Shown here: positions 8,566-17,311 of the stretch, in pieces | How positions within the stretch are numbered: the first letter of the stretch is position 1 | Layout: each line of letters begins with the position of its first letter | Source of the DNA: Pseudonocardia lacus | GTDB lineage: Bacteria; Actinomycetota; Actinomycetes; Mycobacteriales; Pseudonocardiaceae | Assembly: GCF_018531445.1 (NCBI RefSeq) | Contig: NZ_JAHDTH010000004.1 | Span: 26,092 to 90,091 of the forward strand | Reading direction: 5' to 3' | DNA length: 64,000 nt | The notes under the pieces: model-generated | What the model was told of the DNA's origin: nothing | Databases searched by the model: none | Seen by the model: the letters and a program-made list of their open reading frames with translations, nothing else | Program-made: the position numbers and the translations under genes

Positions 8566-9984
8566 TCAGGCGCGGCTGGCGACCGGCGCCCGGTACCTCC
8601 AGAACACCGGGAACGCCAGCACGACGGCCACCGACGCCACGACTACCGCCACCCCGCCGATGGTCGCCGCGAGCCCGGGGCCCGCCCAGTCGGCGGCCGG
8701 CCCGTGCCACAGGTCGGCCAGCCGCGGGCCGCCGGCCACCACGACGATGAACAGCCCCTGCATCCGCCCGCGCATCTCGTCGGTCGCCACGACCTGCAGC
8801 ATCGAGTTGCGGAACATCGAGCTCACCAGGTCGCCCGCCCCGGCGACGGCCAGGAACAGCACCGCCAGCCACAGCGAGCCGGCCAGCCCGAACAGCGCGA
8901 CGCCCAGGCCCCAGACGCCGATCGAGATCGTCACCGCGACGCCCTGGCGGCGCACGCCCGTCAACCGCCCGGAGAACACCCCGGCCAGCACCATCCCGAT
9001 CGGGATCGCGGCGAACAGCAGGCCGTAGGCGAGCCCGCCGCCGGGCGGGTCGCCGAAGCTCTCCTGGGCGATCTGCGGGAACACCACGCGCGGCATCCCG
9101 AAGCCCATCGCCACGACATCGATCAGGAACGACACCAGCAGCACCTTGTGCATGAGGGCGTAGCGGAACCCCTCGGCCACCTCGCGCAGCCCGGCCCGGC
9201 GCCGCGCCCCGTCCTGCCCCGGGTCGGGCGGCATCACCGGCAGCCGCCACGTCGCCCACAGCGTGGCCAGCAGCAGGATCGCGTCGACCAGGTACAGCGT
9301 CGGGAGCCCGATGACCGGGATCAGCACCCCGGCCAGCAGCGGCCCGGCGATCGCCCCGGCCTGGAACACCGTCATGTTCAGCGCGTTCGCCGCCGGGATC
9401 TCCTCGGTCCGCAGGATCCGCGGCAGCACGGCGTTGCGGGTGGGCTGGTTGACCGCCAGGAACGCGGTCTGCACCGAGAACACCGACAGCACGACCCACA
9501 CCCCACCGGCCCCGGTCGCCGCGGTGACCCACAGCGCCAGCGACGACAGCGCGATCCCGGTGCCGGTGACCAGCAGCAGCGTGCGCCGGTCGACGGCGTC
9601 GGCGATCGCCCCACCCCACAGCCCGAACACCACCAGCGGCACCAGCCCGAACAGCCCGGTCAGCCCGACGTACGCCGACGACCCGGTGAGCTCGTAGATC
9701 TGCGCCGGCACCGCCACGACCGACAGCTGCGCCCCGACGACGGTGACCATCCCGGCGACCCAGAGGCGGCGGTAGGCCGGCGTCTTCAGCGGCGTGGTGT
9801 CGGCGAGGGCCCCGCGCACCGCGCGGGCAACGCGGCGTGTGACGGGCTCGCTCGCACGGCCGGGGCCGGGGGGCGCGTCCGGGGGGACCTGGGTCGGGCG
9901 GGTGGGTTCCTCCGGGCCGGACGCTGTCACCCGGTCAGTGCTACCACCGCCGTTCGCGCGCGGCCTCCCGGTTAGCGGTGACAT
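8566..9984 (-). CDS. MFS exporter (DHA3/EntS-like)
   Basis: A major facilitator protein of about 472 residues with 12 predicted helices. 'TPLKTPAYRRLWVAGMVTVVG' opens the first helix, and 'GGAIADAVDRRTLLLVTG' is the cytoplasmic loop 2-3 motif A of drug-efflux carriers. It is 51 bases downstream of a MarR regulator on the same strand, so the pair is a typical regulated efflux unit. The start is uncertain: ATG 9984 is listed, ATG 9993 and GTG 9930 are alternatives, and the conserved part begins only near 9820. Substrate unknown; siderophore or drug export are the usual roles. Confidence 0.87.
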   Translation of the reverse strand: MSPLTGRPRANGGGSTDRVTASGPEEPTRPTQVPPDAPPGPGRASEPVTRRVARAVRGALADTTPLKTPAYRRLWVAGMVTVVGAQLSVVAVPAQIYELTGSSAYVGLTGLFGLVPLVVFGLWGGAIADAVDRRTLLLVTGTGIALSSLALWVTAATGAGGVWVVLSVFSVQTAFLAVNQPTRNAVLPRILRTEEIPAANALNMTVFQAGAIAGPLLAGVLIPVIGLPTLYLVDAILLLATLWATWRLPVMPPDPGQDGARRRAGLREVAEGFRYALMHKVLLVSFLIDVVAMGFGMPRVVFPQIAQESFGDPPGGGLAYGLLFAAIPIGMVLAGVFSGRLTGVRRQGVAVTISIGVWGLGVALFGLAGSLWLAVLFLAVAGAGDLVSSMFRNSMLQVVATDEMRGRMQGLFIVVVAGGPRLADLWHGPAADWAGPGLAATIGGVAVVVASVAVVLAFPVFWRYRAPVASRA

Positions 9985-10035
9985 GCCCCGCATCCGTGCG
10001 GCGGAAACGGGCACTCGCGACGATCCGGGCGCAGC

Positions 10036-10545
10036 TCAGGGGGGCGGGCCCGGCGCGTCCCGGTCCGCCAGCTCGTCGGCCGCCCCCCGCCCGGCCTCCG
10101 CCACCTTGCCCAGGAAGTCGGCGATCACCTCCAGCTCCGCCGCGCCGTACCCCGCGCAGATCCCGTCGAGCGCCGACCGCATGCCGCCGTAGAGCCGGTA
10201 GACCTCGCCGACGCGGTCGCGCCGGACGCGGACGGAGACGCCGCGGCGGTCCGCGGCGTCGGGATCGCGCTCGCGGACCACCCAGCCGGCGCGCTGGAGC
10301 CGGTCGAGGATGCCGGTCATGGTCGCGGGGTGCACGCTCGCGAGCCGGGCCAGCTCGCTGGGGCCGACGGGGCCGTGCCGGGCGATGAGGTCGAGGCAGA
10401 CGCGGTCGGCGTCGCGCAGCCCCAGCCGCCCGCTGACGACCTGGTCGAGGACCGAGAGCTGGGCGTTCGCGGCGCGCAGGCCGTCGCGGATGGCGCCGGC
10501 CAGCTCCCGGGACCGCCGATCCCGGCCAGATGATACGGAACTCAT
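10036..10545 (-). CDS. MarR-family regulator
   Basis: A 169-residue winged-helix protein. The helix-turn-helix is in 'SELARLASVHPATMTGILDRL' and the wing arginines in 'DPDAADRRGVSVRV', the 'DxRxxxV' pattern of MarR proteins, with dimerisation helices at both ends. It probably represses the downstream MFS exporter and perhaps the divergent deazaflavin-type gene at 10607. Its ATG lies inside an imperfect inverted repeat (10537-10559) that could be its own operator. Confidence 0.87.
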   Translation of the reverse strand: MSSVSSGRDRRSRELAGAIRDGLRAANAQLSVLDQVVSGRLGLRDADRVCLDLIARHGPVGPSELARLASVHPATMTGILDRLQRAGWVVRERDPDAADRRGVSVRVRRDRVGEVYRLYGGMRSALDGICAGYGAAELEVIADFLGKVAEAGRGAADELADRDAPGPPP

Positions 10546-10559
10546 AATTTATGTACTCC
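10537..10559. promoter_or_regulatory. Imperfect inverted repeat, probable MarR operator
   Basis: The 23-base stretch GGAactcATAA-t-TTATgtactCC is an AT-rich island in a very GC-rich region. Its ends (GGA/TCC) and centre (ATAA/TTAT) pair. It overlaps the MarR start codon and lies about 50 bases before the divergent gene at 10607, so one bound dimer could control both transcripts. Confidence 0.55.
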
Positions 10560-10606
10560 ATGCTACCGTTGCCGCGACACCACAACACTGCCCTCGGAGG
10601 GCAATC

Positions 10607-11086
10607 GTGACCGATCCCAGCCGCAGCACCGCACCCCGCGCCCGCACCATGCGCTTCCAGGGCGTCGTCAACCGCATCGTCCGGGGCCTGCTGGCCGCGC
10701 CCCTGCTCTCGCGCGTCGTCGGACAGCGCCTGATCAGCGTGCACGTCGTCGGCCGCAAGTCGGGCCGCCGGTTCACCGTGCCCGTCGCCTACACCCGCCA
10801 CCACGGGGCGCTGCTGATCGGCACCTCCTTCGCCTGGGCGCGCAACCTGCGCACCGGCGAGCCCGTCGAGGTCCGGTACCTGGGCAAGCTCCGGACGGCC
10901 GACGTGCGCGTGCACACCGACGAGGCCGACGTCGTGCGCCGCTACGACGCCATCGCCCGCGACAACCGCCAGTTCGCCGCGTTCAACGGCATCGGCTTCG
11001 ACGCCGACGGCGCACCCCGGGCCGAGGACCTGCACGCCGCACGGGCCAGCGGGGCCCGCGTCCTGGAGCTCACCGTGCCGAGCTGA
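10607..11086 (+). CDS. Deazaflavin-dependent (DUF385/Ddn-type) reductase
   Basis: A 159-residue protein starting at GTG 10607, with GGAGG at 10596-10600 as Shine-Dalgarno. The core 'VVGRKSGRRFTVPVAYTR' and 'GTSFAWARNLRTGEPVEVRYLGK' are the hallmarks of the split-barrel family whose best known member is the F420-dependent nitroreductase Ddn of M. tuberculosis. Members reduce quinones or xenobiotics with F420H2. The natural substrate here is unknown. It is divergent from the MarR/MFS pair and could be controlled by the shared operator. It abuts pdxH tail to tail with no spacer (stops at 11086 and 11087). Confidence 0.82.
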   Translation: MTDPSRSTAPRARTMRFQGVVNRIVRGLLAAPLLSRVVGQRLISVHVVGRKSGRRFTVPVAYTRHHGALLIGTSFAWARNLRTGEPVEVRYLGKLRTADVRVHTDEADVVRRYDAIARDNRQFAAFNGIGFDADGAPRAEDLHAARASGARVLELTVPS

Positions 11087-11767
11087 TCAGGGCGCCAGGC
11101 GCTTGACCGTCCAGGTGCGGTCCAGGTCGTCGCGCTCGAAGCGCAGCCGGTCGTGCATGCGGTCGGAGCGGCCCTGCCAGAACTCGACCGAGTCGGGCAC
11201 GATCCGCCAGCCGCCCCAGTGGCCGGGCAGCGGCACCTCGTCCTGGCCCTCGAAGCGGTGGGTGATGGTGGCCAGCGCGTCGTCCAGGACGCGGCGGTCG
11301 CGCACCACCACCGACTGCGCCGACGCCCACGCCCCCAGCTGCGCGCCGCGCGGGCGGCTCGACCAGTAGGCCAGCGTCTCGGACGGGTCGACCATCTCGA
11401 CCGTGCCGCGCACCGTCACCTGCCGGTGCTGGGCGTACCAGGGGAACGTCGCCGACGCGTAGCGCGTCGACCGGATGTCGTGGCTCTTGGCCGACGTGTA
11501 GTTCGTGAAGAAGGCGATGCCGCGGGCGTCGAAGCCCTTGCACAGCACGGTCCGCGACGACGGGCGCCCGTCGGTGCCGGCCGTGGCCAGGACCATGGCG
11601 TTGGGCTCCACCACCTCGGCGGCCACCGCCTCGGCGAACCAGGCGGCGAACTGCTCGTGCCAGGTGGCGGCCAGGTCGGCGACGTCGAGGCCGGCCGTCT
11701 CGTAGTCGACCCGCATCGCAGCCAGGCCCTGCTCCGCGCCCGGACTCCCCGTCGTGGTGCTGTCCAC
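11087..11767 (-). CDS. pdxH: Pyridoxamine 5'-phosphate oxidase
   Basis: A 226-residue FMN-binding split-barrel enzyme that oxidises pyridoxamine or pyridoxine phosphate to pyridoxal 5'-phosphate. FMN-contacting motifs are 'RPSSRTVLCKGFDARGIAFF', 'TNYTSAKSHDI' and 'WYAQHRQVTVRG'. The C-terminal 'WGGWRIVPDSVEFWQGRSDR' and 'RLRF' segments form the substrate site and mark a genuine PdxH rather than a general PPOX protein. GTG 11767 has TAGCGT six bases upstream (leaderless pattern). It is divergent from citA. Confidence 0.93.
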   Translation of the reverse strand: MDSTTTGSPGAEQGLAAMRVDYETAGLDVADLAATWHEQFAAWFAEAVAAEVVEPNAMVLATAGTDGRPSSRTVLCKGFDARGIAFFTNYTSAKSHDIRSTRYASATFPWYAQHRQVTVRGTVEMVDPSETLAYWSSRPRGAQLGAWASAQSVVVRDRRVLDDALATITHRFEGQDEVPLPGHWGGWRIVPDSVEFWQGRSDRMHDRLRFERDDLDRTWTVKRLAP

Positions 11768-12011
11768 CCGGCCACGCTAGGCGGACGACCACGCAGCCGA
11801 CAACGCCGGTGACCGATCCCACCCGCATGCCCCGTTGCCACGGACCAGCGGCGGGGGCAGATTGGCGCCAACCGCGTGCATCCTCTCGTCGCCCGTGGCC
11901 AGCCCCGATCCGTGCACCGGGACCCCGGCCGGAGACGGGCGATCCTCCGGTCGTGGTCGCCACCGGCGGCCCGGCCGGCGCCTGTCGGGGACCACGATGA
12001 GGAGGACACAG

Positions 12012-13181
12012 GTGTCCACTGCACCGACCACCGAGACCGCTGGGACGACGCCGGCCGCACCGGACGTACCGCCGCCCCCGCCCGGGTTCAAGTCGGGACT
12101 CGAGGGGCACGTCGCCTTCCGCACCGAGATCGCCGAGCCGGACAAGGACGGCGGCGCCCTGCGCTACCGCGGCGTCGACATCGAGGACCTCGTCGGCAAG
12201 GTCAGCTTCGGCAACGTGTGGGCCCTGCTGGTGGACGGCCGGTTCGGGCCGGGCCTGCCCCCGGCCGAGCCGTTCCCGATCCCGGTGCACACCGGCGACG
12301 TCCGGGTCGACGTGCAGGCGGCGCTGGCGATGCTCGCCCCGTACTGGGGCTACCGCCCGCTGCTCGACATCTCCGCCGACGAGGCCCGCGACCAGCTGGC
12401 CCGTGCCTCGGTGATGGCGCTGTCCTACGTGGCCCAGTCCGCGCGCGGGATCGGCGTGCCGGCCGTGCCGCAGAGCCGCATCGACGAGTGCTCGACCATC
12501 ACCGAGCGGTTCATGACGCGCTGGCGCGGCGAGCCCGACCCGGCGCACGTGAAGGCCGTCGACGCGTACTGGGTGTCGGCCGCCGAGCACGGCATGAACG
12601 CCTCCACCTTCACCGCCCGCGTCATCGCCTCCACCGGCGCCGACGTGGCCGCCTCGATGTCCGGCGCGATCGGCGCCATGTCGGGCCCGTTGCACGGCGG
12701 CGCACCCGCCCGCGTGCTGCCGATGCTGGAGGAGACCGAGCGCACCGGCGACCCCGCCGGCCTCGTCCGCGGCATCCTCGACAACAAGCAGAAGCTGATG
12801 GGCTTCGGCCACCGCGTCTACCGCGCCGAGGACCCGCGCGCCCGCGTCCTGCGCCGCACCTGCCAGGAGCTGAACGCACCCCGCTACGAGGTGGCCGTCG
12901 CGCTGGAGCAGGCCGCGCTGGCGCTGCTGCGCGAGCGCCGCCCCGACCACCCCATCGAGACCAACGTCGAGTTCTGGGCCGCGGTCATCCTCGACTTCGC
13001 CGAGGTCCCGCCGCACATGATGCCGGCCATGTTCACCAGCGCCCGCACGGCCGGCTGGTCGGCGCACATCATGGAGCAGAAGCGGGAGAACAAGCTGGTC
13101 CGCCCGTCGGCCCAGTACATCGGCCCCGGCCCCCGCCGCCCCGAGCAGGTCGACGGCTGGACCGAGATCGCCCGCACCTGA
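12012..13181 (+). CDS. citA: Second citrate synthase (CitA-type)
   Basis: A 389-residue citrate synthase lacking the N-terminal beta domain of the GltA type. GTG 12012 is chosen because AGGAGG lies just upstream. Catalytic landmarks: 'AEHGMNASTFTARV' (His), 'SGPLHGGAPARVL' (His), 'GFGHRVYRAEDPRA' (His, Arg) and 'TNVEFWAAVILD', where the catalytic-Asp region has Glu at the position of Asp in GltA. M. tuberculosis also has a citA close to serC. A methylcitrate synthase role is possible from sequence alone. The 244-base divergent region shared with pdxH contains the palindrome TTGGCGCCAA (11862-11871), possibly regulatory. Confidence 0.88.
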   Translation: MSTAPTTETAGTTPAAPDVPPPPPGFKSGLEGHVAFRTEIAEPDKDGGALRYRGVDIEDLVGKVSFGNVWALLVDGRFGPGLPPAEPFPIPVHTGDVRVDVQAALAMLAPYWGYRPLLDISADEARDQLARASVMALSYVAQSARGIGVPAVPQSRIDECSTITERFMTRWRGEPDPAHVKAVDAYWVSAAEHGMNASTFTARVIASTGADVAASMSGAIGAMSGPLHGGAPARVLPMLEETERTGDPAGLVRGILDNKQKLMGFGHRVYRAEDPRARVLRRTCQELNAPRYEVAVALEQAALALLRERRPDHPIETNVEFWAAVILDFAEVPPHMMPAMFTSARTAGWSAHIMEQKRENKLVRPSAQYIGPGPRRPEQVDGWTEIART

Positions 13182-13201
13182 CCGCCCCGTCCCACCCGCC
13201 C

Positions 13202-13264
13202 CGTCGAGAACGAAGTTGTCGTGATCCACAAGCCCTGTTGACCACGACAACTTCGTTCTCGACG
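13202..13264. repeat. Family A palindrome, copy 2
   Basis: The arms start CGTCGAGAACGAAGTTGTCG and are matched by their complement at the far end; the stem is 29 bp with two mismatches around a 5-base loop. It lies between the convergent genes citA and the spermidine-synthase-like gene. Base composition is near 50% GC, unlike the flanking genes. Probable bidirectional terminator and dispersed repeat. Confidence 0.8.
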
Positions 13265-13294
13265 CGCAGGCCCGGGCGCGAGCGGGCGGAGACC

Positions 13295-15511
13295 CTAGGG
13301 CTTGCCGTCCGACTCGGCGCCGGCCCCGGCGGCCACGCCGGCGTCCTCGGGGTCGGGGTCGGAGGTCTCGGGGTCGGAGGTCTCCTCGGCGGCGGTCTCG
13401 TCGACGGCGACGGCCTCCGGGGCGGCGTCCCCGGTCAGTGAGCCCTTCGGGGCCAGCAGGAACGCCCCCAGGTACAGCGCCGCCGCCACCAGCAGCAGCC
13501 CCGGGAACCCGACGAGCAGCGCCGCGTACTCGATGCATCCGCCGACCATGGCGCCCAGCAGGTTCGCCCCGAAGGCGCCGGTGGCGTCGGAGGTCTCGGT
13601 GAAGCGCTTCGCGAACACCACGTTCGCCGCGAAGATCGGCAGGAACGCGATCACCACCGCGGCGACCAGGCGCACCGGGACGGGCAGCGCCAGCAGCCAG
13701 GACTCGGGGATCAGCCAGCTCAGGGCCAGTCCGCCGAACAGCACCGCGTACATGACCTTCAGCGGAGGCGTGCGGAACCGGCGGGTGATCTCGACGGCGG
13801 CCAGCACGGCGATCAGGACGCCGGCCGAGACGATCGAGTTGACCACCCAGGTGGTGCCGAACAGCAGTGCGAACCCGGCGATGGACTTGGTCTGCAGCAG
13901 CAGGAACCCGGCGCCGAGCAGGAACAGGTCGGCGTAGGGGCGCATCCGGCGGTAGGTGCCCACCGGGCGCTCGCCGCCGGGCTCGCGCCTGCCCCGCCCG
14001 ACCAGCGCGACCGCGGCCACGCTGAAGGCCAGGATCAGCCCGATCGTGACCAGGTACAGCGACGGGATGGTGGCGCCGAACAGGTACAGGAACGGCCGCG
14101 AGTCGGTGGCCGGCGCCGGGGTGTTCTCGGTGGCGCCCGCCCACTCGGGGCCGCAGGACTGGTCGGCCGGGGTCAGACCGGTGGTGATGACGGCCTGGCC
14201 CAGCTCGCCGCCGACGACGTCGACGCAGGGCTTGTGCCCGAAGACCGTCTCCGCGGTGAGTGCGAGCCGGTCGATCAGCCAGCCCTCGCGGTAGTAGTTG
14301 TACATCGCCAGCGCGCCGCCGGGGTTGAGGTGCTCGCGGGCGGCGGCGAAGGACTCCTCGGTGAACAGGTAGCTCTCCAGGCGCAGCGAGCTGGCGCCCT
14401 GCACGAGGGTCAGGGAGTCGGGCAGCGCGAAGAGGATGCGGTCGTAGGTGCGGTCGGTGCGCGACAGGAACGCCCGGCCGTCGTCGACGTGCGTGGTCAC
14501 CCGGGGGTCGTCGTAGGGGCGGTCCGGGTGCTTCTCGCGGCCGACCTGCAGCAGCCCCGGGTCGATCTCCACGGCGTCGACGTGGCGGGCGCCGTTGGCC
14601 AGCGCGATGGCCACGTCGGTCCCGCTGCCCGCGCCGATGATCAGGACGTCCTCGAAGTCCTGGCCGATCGCGCGCTCGTAGGGCAGCGCGTACTGCGGCT
14701 CGAACTGCACCCGGGCCGCGGCCGGGATGGCCTGCTGGTGGGGCACGCCGTTGGCGGAGATGTCGACGATCGGGATGCCGTTGGACTCGCGCTCGCTGGT
14801 CTGGATCTTGTAGTACGGCGACCACGAGGCGCCCGGGGTCATCGACTCGGCGCGCAGCTCGCCGACCATCAGCGCCGAGGGGATCACGACGAGTAGCGCG
14901 CCGATCGCCACCCCGGAGCGGGTCGGCGCCGGGATCAGCAGCACGCCGAACAGCACGGCGACGATCAGGCCCCACCACATCGGCGGCGCGCCCAGGAACG
15001 ACAGCCCGGTGAACGCGACGATGCCGATCAGGCTGCCGATCAGGTCGAACCGGTAGGCCGTCAGCCGCGGCAGCTTGGTGAAGCACTTGCCGACCAGCTC
15101 GGCCGGTCCCGCGGTGATCACGGCGGCGGCGGCGAACACGATCGGCAGCACGACCCAGGTGGGCGGGCCGGTGGTGAACAGGCTGGTGAAGTAGATGACC
15201 GAGTCGTCCTGGCCGCGGTCGACCGTCACCGGGAACGTCACGATGAACAGCACGAGCACGCCGAGGGTGATCGGCGAGTAGAACGGCCGCACGGTGGCCC
15301 GGTCGGCGCGCAGGAAGCCCAGCCCGATCCCGAGGAACGACCCGAGCAGCACGAAGTTGGAGAAGTAGCTCAGGTGGACCACGTTGGACCCGGTCCAGCG
15401 GATCAGCGCCAGCTCCACGAACAGCATCAGCGCGCTGGAGAGGACCAGGCGGGTGCGCACCCCGATGAGCGGGTTCTTCGGTGGCGCGGGGCTCGTCGCG
15501 GGAGCGGACAT
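13295..15511 (-). CDS. Membrane protein with spermidine-synthase-like methyltransferase domain
   Basis: About 738 residues from ATG 15511. It has an N-terminal block of helices (residues about 25-240), a soluble Rossmann domain in the middle and a second helix block towards the C-terminus. The soluble part has 'VLIIGAGSGTDVAIAL' (SAM-type Gly-rich loop), 'VDAVEIDPGLLQVGREKHP' (acidic ribose-binding loop) and 'VDDGRAFLSR', the spermidine synthase/SpeE layout. The acidic C-terminal tail is rich in Glu, Asp, Ser and Pro. Such fused membrane proteins are widespread in actinobacteria; the reaction is unproven and polyamine synthesis should not be assumed. It is a single gene, convergent with citA and divergent from the ABC operon. 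Confidence 0.8.
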   Translation of the reverse strand: MSAPATSPAPPKNPLIGVRTRLVLSSALMLFVELALIRWTGSNVVHLSYFSNFVLLGSFLGIGLGFLRADRATVRPFYSPITLGVLVLFIVTFPVTVDRGQDDSVIYFTSLFTTGPPTWVVLPIVFAAAAVITAGPAELVGKCFTKLPRLTAYRFDLIGSLIGIVAFTGLSFLGAPPMWWGLIVAVLFGVLLIPAPTRSGVAIGALLVVIPSALMVGELRAESMTPGASWSPYYKIQTSERESNGIPIVDISANGVPHQQAIPAAARVQFEPQYALPYERAIGQDFEDVLIIGAGSGTDVAIALANGARHVDAVEIDPGLLQVGREKHPDRPYDDPRVTTHVDDGRAFLSRTDRTYDRILFALPDSLTLVQGASSLRLESYLFTEESFAAAREHLNPGGALAMYNYYREGWLIDRLALTAETVFGHKPCVDVVGGELGQAVITTGLTPADQSCGPEWAGATENTPAPATDSRPFLYLFGATIPSLYLVTIGLILAFSVAAVALVGRGRREPGGERPVGTYRRMRPYADLFLLGAGFLLLQTKSIAGFALLFGTTWVVNSIVSAGVLIAVLAAVEITRRFRTPPLKVMYAVLFGGLALSWLIPESWLLALPVPVRLVAAVVIAFLPIFAANVVFAKRFTETSDATGAFGANLLGAMVGGCIEYAALLVGFPGLLLVAAALYLGAFLLAPKGSLTGDAAPEAVAVDETAAEETSDPETSDPDPEDAGVAAGAGAESDGKP

Positions 15512-15605
15512 GGCCCAGCAGCGTACGGGTGTCCATCGAACGACCGACGGCGGTTCCCACCGAGCGTTCGTCCCGGCCACGTCGTCGGCGCAGCACGCTG
15601 CTCTC

Positions 15606-16490
15606 ATGACGGATGCAGCGATCAGCGTGCGGGGGCTGCGCAAGCGCTACCGGGGCTCGCGGCGGCCGGCCGTGGACGGCGTCGACCTCGACGTCGCGCG
15701 CGGCGAGGTGGTCGCCCTGCTGGGGCCGAACGGCGCCGGCAAGACGACGACGGTGGAGATCCTGGAGGGCCACCGCGACCGCGACGACGGCGAGGTGGCG
15801 GTGCTGGGCACCGATCCCGCCGATGGCGGGCGGACCTGGCGGGCCCGGATCGGGGTGGTCACCCAGTCGGCGACCGACCTGCTGGAGCTCACCCCGGCCG
15901 AGGCCGTGCGGCACTTCGCCCGCTACTACCCCGACCCCCGCGACCCGGACGAGGTGCTGGAGCTGGTCGGGCTGGCCGACGCGCCGCGCGCGGTCGTGAA
16001 GCTCTCCGGCGGGCAGCGGCGCAGGCTGGACGTGGCGCTGGGCATCGTGGGGCGCCCCGAGCTGCTGTTCCTCGACGAGCCCACCACGGGCTTCGACCCG
16101 CAGGCCCGCCGCGACTTCTGGCGGCTCGTGCGGGCGCTGGCCGCGGAGGGCACCACGATCCTGCTGACCACCCACTACCTGGAGGAGGCCGAGGTGCTCG
16201 CCGACCGGCTCACCGTGATCACCGACGGGGTGGTCGTCGCCGAGGGCAGTCCGGCCACGCTGGCCGGCCGACAGTCCCGACCGGCGCTGGTCGGCTGGCT
16301 GGAGGACGGCCGGCCGCGCACGGAGGCGACGGCGACGCCGTCCGCGCTGGTCGCCGCGTTGGGCCAGCACTTCGGCGGGGAGGTGCCGGGGCTGAGCGTG
16401 CGCCGGCCGAGCCTGGAGGACGTCTACCTGGAGCTGCTGTCGGCCGCGGCGCCCGAGCCGGCCCTGGCGACCGCCGGGGGTGCCCGATGA
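15606..16490 (+). CDS. ABC transporter ATP-binding protein (DrrA-like)
   Basis: A 294-residue ATPase, first gene of a four-gene operon whose junctions all overlap. Walker A 'GPNGAGKTTT', Q-loop region 'GVVTQSATDLLELTP', signature 'LSGGQRRRLDVALG', Walker B 'LLFLDEPTTGFD' and switch 'LLTTHYLEEAE' are complete. The C-terminal part matches the accessory region of drug-export (DrrA/CcmA) ATPases. It works with the permease at 16487. The linked kinase and response regulator suggest envelope-stress or drug-induced expression. Confidence 0.92.
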   Translation: MTDAAISVRGLRKRYRGSRRPAVDGVDLDVARGEVVALLGPNGAGKTTTVEILEGHRDRDDGEVAVLGTDPADGGRTWRARIGVVTQSATDLLELTPAEAVRHFARYYPDPRDPDEVLELVGLADAPRAVVKLSGGQRRRLDVALGIVGRPELLFLDEPTTGFDPQARRDFWRLVRALAAEGTTILLTTHYLEEAEVLADRLTVITDGVVVAEGSPATLAGRQSRPALVGWLEDGRPRTEATATPSALVAALGQHFGGEVPGLSVRRPSLEDVYLELLSAAAPEPALATAGGAR

Positions 16491-17311
16491 CCGCGCTCGC
16501 CCCGCCCCGGCTGCCGACGATCCTGCCGCTCGGGCTGGCCCGCGGCGCCCTGGAGCTGCGCCGGTTCTTCCGCAGCCGGGAGACGGTGGTCTTCACCTTC
16601 GCCCTGCCGACCGTGCTGCTGGTGCTGCTCGGCTCGGTGTTCGGCGACCACGCCGAGGCCCAGGGCGTGACCTCGTCGCAGGTGCTGGCGGCCGGGATGA
16701 TCGCCGCCGGGATCATGTCGACGACGTTCGTCAGCCTGGGCACCGACATCGCCGGCGACCGGGACGACGGCACGCTCAAGCGCCTGCGCGGCACGCCGAT
16801 GCCGGCCGCGGCGTACTTCATCGGCAAGGTGGTTCTCGTCGCGGTGACGACGGTGGCCCAGATCGTGGTCATGCTGACCGTCGCCGTCGCGATGTTCGAC
16901 CTCTCGCTGCCCGACACGGCGGGCGACTGGCTGACCTTCGCCTGGGTGTTCGCGCTCGGCGTCGTCGGCTGCTCGCTGCTGGGCATCGCGATCTCCAGCC
17001 TCGCCCGCACGGCGCGCAGCGCCAGCGCCGTCACCCAGCTGCCCTACCTGGCGCTGCAGTTCATCTCCGGGGTGTTCGTCAACCCGATCACCGCGCTGCC
17101 CACCGGGCTGGTCGTGACGGCCTCGTTCTTCCCGGTCAAGTGGATGGCGCAGGGCTTCCGCTCGGTGTTCCTGCCCGACAGCATGGCGGCGTACGAACCG
17201 GCCGGGACCTGGGAGCTGGACCGGGTCGCGCTGGTGCTGGGCGCCTGGTGCGTGATCGGGTTGGTGCTGTGCCTGACGACGTTCCGCTGGCGGCGCGGTC
17301 AGGACGGGTGA
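16487..17311 (+). CDS. ABC-2 type permease
   Basis: A 274-residue membrane protein with six helices and the ABC-2 motif 'DIAGDRDDGTLKRLRGTPM' in the cytoplasmic loop after helix 2. 'FISGVFVNP' near the C-terminus is typical of DrrB/LnrM-type drug exporters. Its ATG overlaps the ATPase stop by four bases, and its TGA overlaps the kinase GTG (17308), giving tight translational coupling. Substrate unknown. Confidence 0.9.
   Translation: MTALAPPRLPTILPLGLARGALELRRFFRSRETVVFTFALPTVLLVLLGSVFGDHAEAQGVTSSQVLAAGMIAAGIMSTTFVSLGTDIAGDRDDGTLKRLRGTPMPAAAYFIGKVVLVAVTTVAQIVVMLTVAVAMFDLSLPDTAGDWLTFAWVFALGVVGCSLLGIAISSLARTARSASAVTQLPYLALQFISGVFVNPITALPTGLVVTASFFPVKWMAQGFRSVFLPDSMAAYEPAGTWELDRVALVLGAWCVIGLVLCLTTFRWRRGQDG

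Noticed and set aside
13295..15511. Assignment as spermidine synthase proper
   Set aside because: The SAM-type loop is present, but the protein is a large polytopic membrane fusion. Polyamine synthesis is not supported by neighbours, so only 'spermidine-synthase-like' is stated.
11070..16370. Open frame of more than 1,700 codons on the minus strand across citA and the ABC operon
   Set aside because: Its translation is Arg/Gly/Ala-rich outside the real pdxH and membrane-protein segments and runs antisense to well-motifed genes. Such long antisense frames are expected at this GC content.
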